Numbered from the stretch's first letter, positions 26,881 to 36,332 are shown. The stretch is DNA of 64,000 nt from Flavobacteriaceae bacterium (GCA_002707025.1 PALG01000020.1:124001-188000); one strand, 5' to 3'. Numbers and translations: made by a program. The notes: generated by a model from the letters alone, not told the origin.

Positions 26881-27657
26881 ATGAAATCTACCCTTAGTGT
26901 TACATTTTTAGGAACGGGAACTTCGCAAGGAATCCCCATTATTGGAAGCCGGCATCCCGTATGTTTAAGTAGCAACCCAAAAGATAAACGTTTACGGGTA
27001 TCGGTACTTTTGCAATGGGAGGATTTTAATTATGTAATAGATTGTGGCCCCGACTTTAGGCAGCAAATGCTTCGGGAAGAAGTACGGCACCTCAACGGAG
27101 TGTTATTGACCCATGAGCATAATGATCATATTATTGGTCTGGATGACATTCGGCCGTTTTATTTTAGGCAAGGGGATATTTCTTTTTATGCGGAAAAGCG
27201 TGTATTTGAAGCTCTGAAGCAACGTTTTTCCTATGTTTTTGAAATTGAAAATAAATACCCTGGGGCACCTACGTTACAGGAAATTGAAATTGATGAAAAT
27301 TCTATTTTTTCAATTTCGGGCAAAAAAGTTATTCCTGTTAGAGCGATGCATGCCAATCTTCCGGTTTTGGGATTTCGTATCGATGATTTTGCTTACATGA
27401 CCGATGTTAAAACCATTCCTACATCAGAAATGGAAAAATTGAAGGGGTTGGAAGTTTTGGTCATTAATGCCCTTCGGGAAAAACCGCATCCCTCACATTT
27501 AAATTTAGAAGAAGCTTTGGCCTTGGTAGAAGCGCTGGCGCCCAAAAAAGCCTATTTTACCCATATTAGTCATTTGTTGGGATTTCATGACGAGGTAGAA
27601 GCCCAACTCCCCGAAAATATTCACTTAGCATACGACACCTTAAAAATACACTTATGA
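26881..27657 (+). CDS. MBL-fold metallohydrolase, PhnP-like
   Basis: Cytosolic metallo-beta-lactamase-fold protein of 258 residues. The start FLGTGTSQGIPIIGSRHPVC and the metal motif LTHEHNDHIIGLDD (HxHxDH) resemble PhnP and related cyclic-phosphate phosphodiesterases. Later metal ligands are visible in DVKTI and in the C-terminal FTHISHLLG. The cysteine-containing N-terminal loop suggests the extra PhnP-type zinc site may be partly kept. No phn genes are nearby, so the natural substrate is unknown. The last codons overlap the next gene by four bases (ATGA), implying translational coupling. Confidence 0.88.
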   Translation: MKSTLSVTFLGTGTSQGIPIIGSRHPVCLSSNPKDKRLRVSVLLQWEDFNYVIDCGPDFRQQMLREEVRHLNGVLLTHEHNDHIIGLDDIRPFYFRQGDISFYAEKRVFEALKQRFSYVFEIENKYPGAPTLQEIEIDENSIFSISGKKVIPVRAMHANLPVLGFRIDDFAYMTDVKTIPTSEMEKLKGLEVLVINALREKPHPSHLNLEEALALVEALAPKKAYFTHISHLLGFHDEVEAQLPENIHLAYDTLKIHL

Positions 27658-28148
27658 AGTCTCGCATTTTCATGTACCTTTTTTTCTTTGCATTATTGTT
27701 CATCATCTTTCAATACATGAACGAAAAATCGATCTTCGAATCCCAAGAGAACAAAATCAATTCCTTGACAGAGAAGGTTACGGTTTATCAAGATTCTATT
27801 GAAGTGCTAAACGATCGGGTGGCCGATTTAAACTACTTTACCCTTCAGGGAAATGACAATGCCATGACCTATTTGGAAAACTTAGGCTTGGAATCCGATT
27901 CGGTGCAAACTATTATTTCAGAAATGATTTATGACAAAAACCTTGAAAAAGGAGGAAATCCTCTAATTCCTTACGAAGGTATGGAAGGGGAGTTACGGGT
28001 CAATAAAATAAAGTTTTTGAATCATCGTTGGATTTTAGCCGACTTTAGCGACGGTACGTATTGGGGGGAAATGATCCTTGAGTATTTTTATAATGAAAAC
28101 CTAGACCTAGAAATCACTCCTGTGGCATCAGTGCTATATCCTAATTAA
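27654..28148 (+). CDS. Membrane-anchored protein with coiled coil, unknown function
   Basis: A 164-residue protein with one N-terminal transmembrane helix (about residues 5-20), a heptad-like coiled coil (about 30-60, including INSLTEKVTVYQDSIEVLND) and a small C-terminal domain ending in DFSDGTYWGEMILEYFYNEN. It has no catalytic signature that I recognise. ATGA overlap with the MBL hydrolase gene shows the two are co-translated. Its stop overlaps the stop of the convergent esterase gene. Confidence 0.75.
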   Translation: MKSRIFMYLFFFALLFIIFQYMNEKSIFESQENKINSLTEKVTVYQDSIEVLNDRVADLNYFTLQGNDNAMTYLENLGLESDSVQTIISEMIYDKNLEKGGNPLIPYEGMEGELRVNKIKFLNHRWILADFSDGTYWGEMILEYFYNENLDLEITPVASVLYPN

Positions 28149-28798
28149 TGATGGTTTGAAAGCCATTCTTTCAACTCGTAAAAGTTTTGTGGTGCGACCC
28201 CATGGCCTACCGGAAATTCGGAATAATGGCACTCAATTCCTAATTCTTTTAGCAAAGGAGCTGTTTTTCTGGCCCAATCCACCGGAATAACCTGATCTAC
28301 ACTTCCGTGGGAACTATAAATATGTAGGTTGCTGAAATCATTTTCAGTAAAATTCTCCTTGAGAATATCTGGATTAATATATCCGCTTAAGCCAATCACA
28401 TTCTTTACTTTTTCAGGATAACTCAATGCTACCGAAAAACTTAATATGGTTCCTTGACTGAAGCCTAAAAGCGTAATTTTTTTAGGATCAACTGGATAGG
28501 CATCCAAGATCTCATCGATTACCTTACTAATCAATTCCCTAGATTCTATGGCTTGTTCATTGTCGCTCCATTTGCCATCTGGGGCATCAAAATGAATATC
28601 GTACCAAGCATTGCCATACGGCATCAATTTCCGTGGGGCTTTAAGAGAGAAAATAGCGTATTCTGAAGGCAATTCCGAAGCGAAAGAAAATAAATCGTTT
28701 TCATCGCTTCCGTAGCCATGTAACATGATAATGGCGGGAGCTTTATTGGATAAGGAGCTAGCGCGGTACAGGTGTTCTAGGGATAAATTTTGTTTCAT
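28145..28798 (-). CDS. Alpha/beta-hydrolase, phospholipase/carboxylesterase family
   Basis: Cytosolic serine esterase of 217 residues. Seen: MLHGYGSDENDLF oxyanion region, nucleophile Ser in GFSQGTILS, a catalytic aspartate in HGSVDQVIPVDWA and the histidine in FPVGHGVAPQ. This is the YpfH/carboxylesterase-type layout acting on short acyl esters or lysophospholipids. It is the last gene in a minus-strand block, although a terminator separates it from the DUF4870-like genes upstream. Confidence 0.9.
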   Translation of the reverse strand: MKQNLSLEHLYRASSLSNKAPAIIMLHGYGSDENDLFSFASELPSEYAIFSLKAPRKLMPYGNAWYDIHFDAPDGKWSDNEQAIESRELISKVIDEILDAYPVDPKKITLLGFSQGTILSFSVALSYPEKVKNVIGLSGYINPDILKENFTENDFSNLHIYSSHGSVDQVIPVDWARKTAPLLKELGIECHYSEFPVGHGVAPQNFYELKEWLSNHH

Positions 28799-28811
28799 AG
28801 CATATAAAAAA

Positions 28812-28835
28812 GATGCCGTAAGTAGTTACGGCATC
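28812..28835 (-). terminator. Intrinsic terminator
   Basis: GATGCCGTAA / TTACGGCATC hairpin followed on the minus strand by TTTTTT. It ends the transcript of the small membrane-protein genes just upstream of the esterase start. Confidence 0.8.
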
Positions 28836-28859
28836 TCAAAAATACGGTTAATTCGTTGT

Positions 28860-29186
28860 TTATCCAATTCCTTTAAACCATTCTTGAAATTGCGCTCCAA
28901 TTCCTGGAATTAACTTTTTTTCTCCCTGTACGGCTCCAACAAAACCTAAAATCCATAGAACCAAAAGGACTACCTGTAAAACCCATATTAAAATGGGAAT
29001 CCCAATGACCCTTGCTAAAACGGAAACGATAATACCTAATAAGATTAAGCCCAACATTTGGCGAAGGTGAAAGGCTCCCAACTCGGTTTTGTTATTATTG
29101 TGCATTATGTAGGCGATAACCCAACCAATAATGGTAAGGTAAGAAATAATTGCAACGGTTTTTCCGTTGTCGGCAGTTTGTGTCAT
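28860..29186 (-). CDS. Small DUF4870-like membrane protein
   Basis: A 108-residue integral membrane protein with three hydrophobic helices (about residues 12-27, 44-63 and 66-88) and the segment HNNNKTELGAFHLRQMLGL, which matches DUF4870-type proteins. It is a shorter relative of the next gene upstream (29229-29537): both share the YLTxIG start, the A.WHIKNM/AFHLRQM motif and an aromatic C-terminus ending QxWF. Function unknown. Confidence 0.8.
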   Translation of the reverse strand: MTQTADNGKTVAIISYLTIIGWVIAYIMHNNNKTELGAFHLRQMLGLILLGIIVSVLARVIGIPILIWVLQVVLLVLWILGFVGAVQGEKKLIPGIGAQFQEWFKGIG

Positions 29187-29228
29187 GATACAATGTTTAA
29201 GGTTAGTGATTACAGTAAAGATACTCTT

Positions 29229-29537
29229 TTAGCCCAAAAAAGGAAACCACTGTTGAAATTTTTCACTTAAGTAGGGGACGCCTTCTTTTCTGCCTGCAAT
29301 AGCCATAATAAGGCTGAAGAGCCATAGAGCCAAGCTTATATAATACACATAAAAGCCTATACGATACTGCTGAAGTGCCACCGATACAAAAAGTAGGATT
29401 AATAAGCCAAACATATTTTTAATATGCCAAGTCGCAAACTCTTCTTTGGGGTCACGATTCATGGAAATGGCAATGAAAAGCCCAATAAAGGTAAGGTATG
29501 CAACAATGGCCTTTATTTTACCGGGAGGATTTTTCAT
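29229..29537 (-). CDS. Small DUF4870-like membrane protein, paralogue
   Basis: A 102-residue integral membrane protein with three helices (about 9-24, 44-58 and 64-84) and FATWHIKNMFGLLIL. It is a tandem paralogue of the gene at 28860-29186, with both ending in a QQWF/QEWF motif. Its first 20 bases overlap the end of the dihydroorotase-like gene, so the minus-strand block BatA-like, dihydroorotase-like, DUF4870-like 1 and 2 is probably one transcript. Function unknown. Confidence 0.78.
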   Translation of the reverse strand: MKNPPGKIKAIVAYLTFIGLFIAISMNRDPKEEFATWHIKNMFGLLILLFVSVALQQYRIGFYVYYISLALWLFSLIMAIAGRKEGVPYLSEKFQQWFPFLG

Positions 29538-30783
29538 TTAGGATAAGTTGATCATTATTTACAATTCCATAGGCTTTGCCTTGCAAGGACTCATTCAAAA
29601 AGGCAGCATTTTTGGAAGCTGAAAGAATATCTGTTCCTCGAAATTGCCAAGTTTCTGTTGGGTTAAACAGGCTAAGGCAGGCTTTTTCCCCTTCCGCAAT
29701 GGAAGGATTCTCAATGCCAAAATCTGATTTTAAATTGGTAAGGGCTTTTACAGCTGTTTCCAAGTTGGTATGCTTGGCTAATGCACCAAAACAACTTTCC
29801 AATCCGATACTCCCAAATAGGGCATGGTCAAACTCGGTGCGTTTGTGTTCTATATCTATGGGATTGTGATCGCTGGTAACACCGTCGATAACTCCCTCTT
29901 TTAAGGCTTTTAACAGTGCTTTTCGATCTTTTTCGGTGCGTAGGGGAGGAAGCAGTTTGTAATGAGTGTCAAAATCCTTCAAAAGGTCATCGGTGAGTGC
30001 TAAATGTGCCACATTGACGCTACAACTAACCTTTAGTCCTTTCTTTTTGGCATCTTTGATTAGCTTTACCGATTGTTCTGTAGAAATGGTTGGGATGTGC
30101 AGTCTTCCGCCCGTATATTCCAAAAGGTATAAATCCCGGGTAATTTGAAGTGCTTCAGAAAGGGCAGGAATCCCTTTTAAGCCCAGCTGGGTAGCATTCA
30201 CTTCTTCATTAGCGACTCCATTTTTGGCTACTGATTTTTCCAAAGGAAACGATTGTACCAATCCGTTGAAATTTTGAACATACTGTAGGGCAATTTTTAG
30301 CAGATTGGCATTCTCAATAGGCTTTTGGTAGTCGTAAAAACTTACGGCACCTTCGTTTTGCATGTCGAACAATTCCGCTAAATCTGTACCATCACTTCCT
30401 ACAGTAAGTGCCCCTATGGGATAGATATCGACCGGACTATGTTGAACTTTGGATTTCAAAAACTTCACATCAGACTTTGAGTCGGTTACAGGCTGCGTAT
30501 TCGCATTTATCGCTACCGAGGTAAATCCGCTTTTGGCAGCTACCTGCAGACCATTTTCCAGCGTTTCGCGCTCCTCAAAACCTGGTTCTCCAAAAGAGAC
30601 GCTGCTATCGAACCAACCTTGGGAAACATGTAAGTTTTTTAGGGAAACAGTTTTTGCCTTTTCTTCGGAAATAGAAGCAGCTATTTTTTTAATGATCCCT
30701 TTTTCAATAAGAATATCACGTTTCTTCAAGTGATGTTTGCTGCTAGGGTCTACAATGACGGCGGATTTAAGTAAGAGCTTCAT
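29518..30783 (-). CDS. Dihydroorotase-like protein without the metal-binding histidines (probable pseudoenzyme)
   Basis: A 421-residue amidohydrolase-fold protein related to dihydroorotase, which closes carbamoyl-aspartate to dihydroorotate in pyrimidine synthesis. The N-terminal metal motif, normally DxHVHLREPG, reads DSSVSFGEPG at residues 59-68, so both histidines (positions 61 and 63) are serine and the substrate arginine (65) is glycine. The later GVTSDHNPID aspartate motif remains. The carboxylated-lysine region also looks altered. Non-catalytic dihydroorotase homologues that stabilise aspartate transcarbamoylase are known (the PyrC' type), and Bacteroidota usually carry a separate active enzyme. 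It overlaps the BatA-like gene by four bases. Confidence 0.85.
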   Translation of the reverse strand: MKLLLKSAVIVDPSSKHHLKKRDILIEKGIIKKIAASISEEKAKTVSLKNLHVSQGWFDSSVSFGEPGFEERETLENGLQVAAKSGFTSVAINANTQPVTDSKSDVKFLKSKVQHSPVDIYPIGALTVGSDGTDLAELFDMQNEGAVSFYDYQKPIENANLLKIALQYVQNFNGLVQSFPLEKSVAKNGVANEEVNATQLGLKGIPALSEALQITRDLYLLEYTGGRLHIPTISTEQSVKLIKDAKKKGLKVSCSVNVAHLALTDDLLKDFDTHYKLLPPLRTEKDRKALLKALKEGVIDGVTSDHNPIDIEHKRTEFDHALFGSIGLESCFGALAKHTNLETAVKALTNLKSDFGIENPSIAEGEKACLSLFNPTETWQFRGTDILSASKNAAFLNESLQGKAYGIVNNDQLILNEKSSR

Positions 30784-32702
30784 TTAAAGAATTTTAGGAT
30801 ACATAGTTCAATAATAAGGAACAATACCGCAAAAATAACAAACCATTTCCATAAACTGTTGATATGATTCGATTTTGCTATGGCCTCAAAAACTTTTTCA
30901 ACCGAATTATAGGAGGTAGTCCCTTCCCAGTTTTTAGGGTCTAAATATCGTAATCTACTTTCGTTTCGAGGATTGTTATAGCTAACCAATTGCAACCGGT
31001 CTTCCTTCCTGTTAACAGTAAAGTTTCCAGCATACGTAGGGACTTCGGTGGTCGTTATGGCGACACTATTGGCTTTGGTTTGCTGTAAAGGAATAAAAGA
31101 CGAAAGGCTGTCTTCTACAGTAAGTATTTCGTCTTGACCAAGCTTAACGGGCACTGCAAATGTGTTGTTTTGACCAATTTCATAATACAAATTGGGCAAA
31201 GGAAGGCTTTGCTGCGCCATATTTATAAGCGAAGGCACAATAAGTGGTGAATTTTTGAAGTTCGAATTTTCCCTACTAAAAGCTGCTGTCGCTATATAGT
31301 TATTTCCCTTTTGAAGAAGGAAGGGGCTCCCATCCTCAAGCTCCAATACTTTTGAAGCCTGGTGTGTTATTTCAAAAAAGCTTTGTACTGTGGGATATTG
31401 AAAATTGGTTACTTGTTTTTCAAAAACTTCCTCATATAAGGGATGCGAAAAATGGATTTTAGTAATTTTCTTTTCAGAAGTACTTAATTGTTGAAACTGT
31501 CCTATCTGTAAGGTGTTCAATAAATTGTTGTACGTGTTAATTTCAGCTTCTTTAGAAGGAATTACCAACAAACTTCCTCCGTTTTCCTCAAAGGCTTTCA
31601 AGGCCGTAATCAATGATTTAGGGATTTGTTTCAGTTCGTTCAGGACCACAAAGTTTTGTGAGGGCAAATCACTATAATTTAACTGGTTGAAATTTTGCTG
31701 TTTGTAAGCATATTTTTCATTGTCAAATAATTTCTGAAGAAACCCCGCTTCCCCTTCGTTAATGGAAAGTACTTTTATTTTTTCAGGTAAATTGATGCTG
31801 AAAAACAGGTTGTTGTCATATTGCAAATGGGCATCGGTTAGGGTGATTTTCCCTTTAAGGTTTTCAGGGTTTTCAATATCGAAAGTAATGCTATTGGAGG
31901 CCGTATTGGACAAATCTACCGCTGTTTTAGCTACTAAACGCTCATCGTTCCAAAGTGATACCGGCACACTTTCGGGCCATTCCCCTTCTGCAGATACAAC
32001 CACTTGCAGTTGTGTGTTTTCCACAGTTTTACGCAAGACAAAGGCAGTGTCGATAGAAAGGTTGTTCACTGTGACAGGCTTTGTTTTCACCGCTTCTATT
32101 TTAATATTTTTGGGCACTTCCGGAAAACTACCGTTATCTTGAAAATCTGAAATGATGACCAATCTTTTTTCAGCAGTATTACTTTGGGAAAATAATTGTT
32201 CGGCTTTCAGTAAAATTGCCTCCAAGGATAATTGCATTGGGGAATAGTCGATGGAGAGCACCTCATTTTTAAAATCGGTAATAGAGACGCCTTTTTTTGT
32301 AACATCGTTGGTAAACCAACTAATATTTTCTTCTCCCTCGAGGTGGTCATAGAGCTGTTGTAAACTTCGCTTCAACATGGGGCCATTACTTCCTTTAGCC
32401 TCCATGCTAAACGAATTATCAATATATATAACCGTTTCCTTTTCCGAATTCAAAGCTGTTTTTGAAGCTGTGAAGGGTTGAGCAAATGCTAAAATAATAC
32501 AAGCTAACGCTACTAATCTAGTAAGTAGGACGAGCCATTTTTTTACCTGAGAGCTTTTACGGGTTTGTAGGGTCGCTTTTTTTAGGAATTCTACATTGGT
32601 GAAGGCTACCTTCTGAAACCTTCGAAGTTGAAAAAGGTGAATAATAATAGGAATGAGCAGTAGGAGTAGGGCATATAGAATTTCGGGGTGTTTAAACTGC
32701 AT
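30780..32702 (-). CDS. BatA-domain membrane protein with vWA-like region
   Basis: A 640-residue inner-membrane protein. The N-terminus is the BatA/aerotolerance regulator domain (FKHPEILYALLLLLIPIIIHL, then FTNVEFLKKATLQTR and a second helix near residue 58-75). A periplasmic vWA-like segment begins VIYIDNSFSMEAKGSNGP (a partly conserved MIDAS, DxSxS), and a C-terminal helix lies near 615-635. It is not in a Bat operon here. Its 3' end overlaps the dihydroorotase-like gene by four bases. Role unclear; members are thought to form membrane assemblies with MoxR-type AAA proteins. Confidence 0.85.
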   Translation of the reverse strand: MQFKHPEILYALLLLLIPIIIHLFQLRRFQKVAFTNVEFLKKATLQTRKSSQVKKWLVLLTRLVALACIILAFAQPFTASKTALNSEKETVIYIDNSFSMEAKGSNGPMLKRSLQQLYDHLEGEENISWFTNDVTKKGVSITDFKNEVLSIDYSPMQLSLEAILLKAEQLFSQSNTAEKRLVIISDFQDNGSFPEVPKNIKIEAVKTKPVTVNNLSIDTAFVLRKTVENTQLQVVVSAEGEWPESVPVSLWNDERLVAKTAVDLSNTASNSITFDIENPENLKGKITLTDAHLQYDNNLFFSINLPEKIKVLSINEGEAGFLQKLFDNEKYAYKQQNFNQLNYSDLPSQNFVVLNELKQIPKSLITALKAFEENGGSLLVIPSKEAEINTYNNLLNTLQIGQFQQLSTSEKKITKIHFSHPLYEEVFEKQVTNFQYPTVQSFFEITHQASKVLELEDGSPFLLQKGNNYIATAAFSRENSNFKNSPLIVPSLINMAQQSLPLPNLYYEIGQNNTFAVPVKLGQDEILTVEDSLSSFIPLQQTKANSVAITTTEVPTYAGNFTVNRKEDRLQLVSYNNPRNESRLRYLDPKNWEGTTSYNSVEKVFEAIAKSNHINSLWKWFVIFAVLFLIIELCILKFFK

Positions 32703-32767
32703 TCCTAAATTTATTTGCCAAATATAGTGATAGATTTAAAAAGAAGCCTACACAAGTAGTAGATATA

Positions 32768-33961
32768 TTATTTAGGAATTTGGAACTTAAAGGTACTTCC
32801 CTTTCCTTTTTCAGACTCTAAATGGATGCTGCCCCCTAATTTTTCTATGAGACTTTTTACAGCTGCTAATCCCACACCTGTACCTTCCTGCCCTTTAAAA
32901 TCCTTTTCCCCCGTGGTCACAAACATATCAAAAATTTCATGTTGTTTATCACTTGGAATCCCTAAGCCATTATCCATAATGCTGAAATGATAGTTCAGAC
33001 TATCTTCGTAAAAGCTTACGTTCACCTCGGGGTTTTCATGATGGTTGTATTTGTAGGCATTATCTATCAAGTTAAAAAGAATTTGTTCTAATGCTGCCTT
33101 ATTTACATAAATGGAGGTATGCGCTTCTGGATAGATAAACTTTCTTTCTTGGAGGGATAGCATGTCTTCTATGGCTTCAAAAATTTCTGAAAGTGTCGTG
33201 TAAGCCTTTCCCTTTTCTAAAGCGTCAATAGATTTGTAGAATTTTAAAAGCCCTTCAATATAATTTTTAAGGCTTTCGGTAGATTCTTTTATATATCCAA
33301 TATATTCCAAGGAATCTTCTGAAAGACTTCCTTCATTTTCCTCTTTTAATAATTGTGTAAGCGCATTGATATTGGCCAAAGGGGATTTCAAATCGTGCGA
33401 AACTAAATGTGCAAACTTATTTAAGCGCTCATTTCTAAGTTTTTGTTCTTTTTGAGCCTGGATTAGTAAAGTATTCCTATAATGAAGTTCAAATAAACTC
33501 AAAACCTGTTTGGCCATACGCTTCAAGATAGTTTTTTGTTCATCGGTGAGTTCCCTAGGTTTTGTATCGTAAATACATAAAGTACCCAAGGGGAACCCAT
33601 TTTCGTTAATTAATGGCACTCCCGCATAAAATACCATTTTGCGTTCGGTAACAATAGGATTGTTTCTGAATCGGTTGTCCTCCCGGGCATCCTTTACCAT
33701 AAATAAATCGTTTTTCTGCAAAATTGTCTGAGTACAAAAAGAAATATTTCTAGGGGACTCTTGATCGTCAATACCGTAGTGGGATTTCAAGAAGTTACGG
33801 TCTGAATCCAAAAGGGTAATTAGGCTTACAGGAACATCACACACGGTCGCAATGATATGAGTGATGTTATCGTATTCCTCTTCGGGTAAGGTATCTAAAA
33901 TTTGGTATTTTCTAACTTCTGAAAGCCTAGCGTTTTCATTAGCGGGGAGATTTGGGGACAT
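32768..33961 (-). CDS. GAF-domain sensor histidine kinase
   Basis: Soluble two-component kinase of 397 residues. A GAF domain spans about residues 25-160 (NITHIIATVCDVPVSLITLLD, then AGVPLINENGFPLGTLCIYD). Next comes a coiled coil, the dimerisation/phospho-acceptor helix with His189 in VSHDLKSPLANI, and a HATPase domain with the N box LFNLIDNAYKYN, G1 MDNGLGIP and G2 GTGVGLAAVKSL. No transmembrane segment is present, so it senses a cytosolic signal. No response regulator is adjacent, so it is an orphan kinase. Confidence 0.92.
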   Translation of the reverse strand: MSPNLPANENARLSEVRKYQILDTLPEEEYDNITHIIATVCDVPVSLITLLDSDRNFLKSHYGIDDQESPRNISFCTQTILQKNDLFMVKDAREDNRFRNNPIVTERKMVFYAGVPLINENGFPLGTLCIYDTKPRELTDEQKTILKRMAKQVLSLFELHYRNTLLIQAQKEQKLRNERLNKFAHLVSHDLKSPLANINALTQLLKEENEGSLSEDSLEYIGYIKESTESLKNYIEGLLKFYKSIDALEKGKAYTTLSEIFEAIEDMLSLQERKFIYPEAHTSIYVNKAALEQILFNLIDNAYKYNHHENPEVNVSFYEDSLNYHFSIMDNGLGIPSDKQHEIFDMFVTTGEKDFKGQEGTGVGLAAVKSLIEKLGGSIHLESEKGKGSTFKFQIPK

Positions 33962-34074
33962 ATATAAAAAGAGTTTAGGTTAGAGCTCTCTTTACGAAAT
34001 ACGGGAAATTTTGATTATTTCAGAGTTAATAAAAAACCAATCTTATGAAACACTTTGTTAAAAATTGACATAAA

Positions 34075-34098
34075 AAAACCTCCCAAAAGGGAGGTTTT
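34075..34098 (-). terminator. Intrinsic terminator
   Basis: AAAACCTCCC-AAAA-GGGAGGTTTT hairpin followed on the minus strand by a T-run. It ends the lipoprotein gene at 34119. Confidence 0.85.
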
Positions 34099-34118
34099 GA
34101 TTCACTTGAAACTAAAAA

Positions 34119-34661
34119 TTAATTACAAACTTCAAACATCATGGCCCAATTGTTTCCTCCCATGGGGATTCCCGCTGCCCAAGCTGTTTCAGATTGACCT
34201 GTAGCGGTATTGGTTACTACGGCATGGGCTGCTATAAAGACACATTCGCCTTCAGTTAATTCCAATCCTGTGAAACTCACATTCGTGGTTCCACTGCCAT
34301 AGGAACCGGAATAAGGAAAGTGACCTATTTTTGGATTGCCATTTCCAGTAGTAGGTAAATCGCCCAAATCCCCTATAAACAAATGTACTTCGTCGATGGT
34401 CCAATCCCCTTCGGATGTATCATAGGTAACCACGACATTGCCATCTACCAATGCTACAGTAACCCCTCCAGCATCCATATTTTGACCCGCCATTAAATCG
34501 TCGTCGTAAAGAACCGTGTCTGTAGGATCTCCAGAAATGCCATCATCCAATTGTCCTGGAATGGTGATTAGGTTCAAATTTTCATTTTCTGAAGGATCTT
34601 TAGTTGTACAACTAATAATAAACATAGCTATTACCCATAAGAATGTAATTTTAAATTTCAT
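34119..34661 (-). CDS. Lipoprotein of unknown function
   Basis: A 180-residue predicted lipoprotein with lipobox FIISC (Cys near residue 18). The mature part is beta-rich with the segments TYDTSEGDWTIDEVHLFIGDLGDLP and FIAAHAVVT, which look like a carbohydrate-binding or immunoglobulin-like sandwich. No catalytic residues are apparent. It is monocistronic with its own terminator. Confidence 0.72.
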   Translation of the reverse strand: MKFKITFLWVIAMFIISCTTKDPSENENLNLITIPGQLDDGISGDPTDTVLYDDDLMAGQNMDAGGVTVALVDGNVVVTYDTSEGDWTIDEVHLFIGDLGDLPTTGNGNPKIGHFPYSGSYGSGTTNVSFTGLELTEGECVFIAAHAVVTNTATGQSETAWAAGIPMGGNNWAMMFEVCN

Positions 34662-34775
34662 AAATAAGTAGGTTTTAGAAAGTTATTTAAACGAATGTAG
34701 GAAAAATATTACACTTTATCGATAAAAAATTGCATTTCAGCGAAAAAAATACTTAAATATGTAAGATATGTTAAA

Positions 34776-35540
34776 TTAGAAATCTTCAAAAGCTCCCAAT
34801 CCAAATAGGGCGAAATCATATTTTACCGGATCTTGGGCGTCCAGTTTTCGTAGGGAAGTATCTAATTCGATGACCGATTTTGCATCATTCTGTCTACGTT
34901 TTAGCAACTTTAATTTTCTAGCTACATTGCCTGTGTGGACATCCAAAGGGCAGGATAACTGACTAGTTCGTAGGCTTTTCCAAAGACCAAAATCGACTCC
35001 TGTAGTATGATCACGTACCATCCAACGCAAAAACATATTGATTCTTTTGGCTGCGGAATTTTTTAGGGGATCGCTTACATGCTTCTCGGTTCGAACAGGG
35101 TGCGGTAGTTCGAAAAAAACGCTCTTGAAATGGTGAATGGACTTTTGCAGGGAGTCTTCTTCGGCAAATTGGGAGAAGAGACGCTCCATTCCACCATGAT
35201 GGAGGTATAGGTGCTGTAAAGCTTTAATGAAATAGATGAAATCTTCCCCATTAAATGTTCTGTGTACAAAATGGGCAAGTGGTTCGAGGTCTTTTTCCGA
35301 ATGATTTTTCACAAAATCGAAAGGCGATTGCCCCATCAAGTCCATCATTCTCTGTGCATTGTTAATAATGCTCTTACGGTTACCCCAAGCAATAGTAGCC
35401 GTTAAAAACCCTGAAATTTCAATATCTTCTTTTATTCGAAATTGATGTGGGATTTGTATGGGGTCACTCTCTATAAATTTTGGCGTATTGTATTGTAGGT
35501 ATTTTTCATCCAAAAACTCCTTAAGCTCTTGTTGTGTCAT
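34776..35540 (-). CDS. TIGR02757 (DUF2400) family protein
   Basis: A 254-residue cytosolic protein. The segments [40 protein letters not shown] and [15 protein letters not shown] match the TIGR02757 family, which has been compared with helix-hairpin-helix DNA glycosylases but has no proven activity. The start overlaps the stop of the LolD-type ATPase gene by four bases (ATGA type), so the pair is co-translated. Confidence 0.88.
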   Translation of the reverse strand: MTQQELKEFLDEKYLQYNTPKFIESDPIQIPHQFRIKEDIEISGFLTATIAWGNRKSIINNAQRMMDLMGQSPFDFVKNHSEKDLEPLAHFVHRTFNGEDFIYFIKALQHLYLHHGGMERLFSQFAEEDSLQKSIHHFKSVFFELPHPVRTEKHVSDPLKNSAAKRINMFLRWMVRDHTTGVDFGLWKSLRTSQLSCPLDVHTGNVARKLKLLKRRQNDAKSVIELDTSLRKLDAQDPVKYDFALFGLGAFEDF

Positions 35541-36193
35541 CCCTTACGTATATTTCCGTCTTGCATTTCAAGTTTACGATCGGCCATTTCTGCCAATTCT
35601 TCATTGTGGGTGACAATGATAAAGGTTTGTCCAAACTCATCCCGCAACTTGAAAAATAGTCTATGTAAGTTTTCGGCACTTTCAGTATCTAAATTTCCAC
35701 TAGGTTCATCGGCCAATATAATGGAGGGATTATTCATCAATGCCCGAGCTACAGCTACCCTTTGCTGCTCACCACCCGAAAGCTCATTGGGTTTATGGTT
35801 TTCGCGATGGGAAAGACCTAAAAAAGACAGTAATTCCTTGGCTCGCTTTTCAGCTTCAGATTTTGATGTGTTTTTGATGAAGGCTGGGATACAAACATTT
35901 TCAAGAGCAGTAAATTCAGGTAAGAGTTGATGAAACTGAAAAATAAACCCAAGTTTTTCATTCCGAAACCTTGCTAAGGCTTTGCGGTTTAGCGATGTGA
36001 TTACGACTCCATCAATTTCCAACGAACCTTCCTGAAAGTTGTCAAGGGTTCCTAAAATTTGCAATAAGGTTGTCTTTCCAGCACCCGAAGCTCCCACTAT
36101 AGAGACAATTTCCCCTTTGTTGATGGTTAAATCTACCCCCTTTAGAACATGAAGTTGGTCGAAGTATTTATGAATATTTTTAGCGACAATCAT
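35537..36193 (-). CDS. ABC transporter ATP-binding protein, LolD/MacB type
   Basis: A 218-residue ATPase. Walker [11 protein letters not shown]-loop [15 protein letters not shown], signature [15 protein letters not shown] and Walker [13 protein letters not shown] are all intact. The sequence after the Q-loop and the short length fit LolD, which powers lipoprotein release to the outer membrane, or a MacB-type exporter subunit. No LolC/E permease gene is next to it, which is common for LolD in Bacteroidota. It is co-translated with the TIGR02757 gene. Confidence 0.9.
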   Translation of the reverse strand: MIVAKNIHKYFDQLHVLKGVDLTINKGEIVSIVGASGAGKTTLLQILGTLDNFQEGSLEIDGVVITSLNRKALARFRNEKLGFIFQFHQLLPEFTALENVCIPAFIKNTSKSEAEKRAKELLSFLGLSHRENHKPNELSGGEQQRVAVARALMNNPSIILADEPSGNLDTESAENLHRLFFKLRDEFGQTFIIVTHNEELAEMADRKLEMQDGNIRKG

Positions 36194-36313
36194 AAGCTTT
36201 TGAAAGCGTGAAAATACTATTTTACTTACGATATTGCAATGATTGGCCCTTCAGAAGCTATTAATAATACGTTAAAGTAATTGGTACGAAGTTATTTGAA
36301 AAATTTAAAATCG

Positions 36314-36321
36314 TAGATTTG
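36314..36321 (+). promoter_or_regulatory. Predicted -7 box of the msrA-folE operon
   Basis: TAGATTTG, 12 bp before the msrA ATG, which implies a very short leader. Confidence 0.5.
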
Positions 36322-36332
36322 TTTAATAAATT

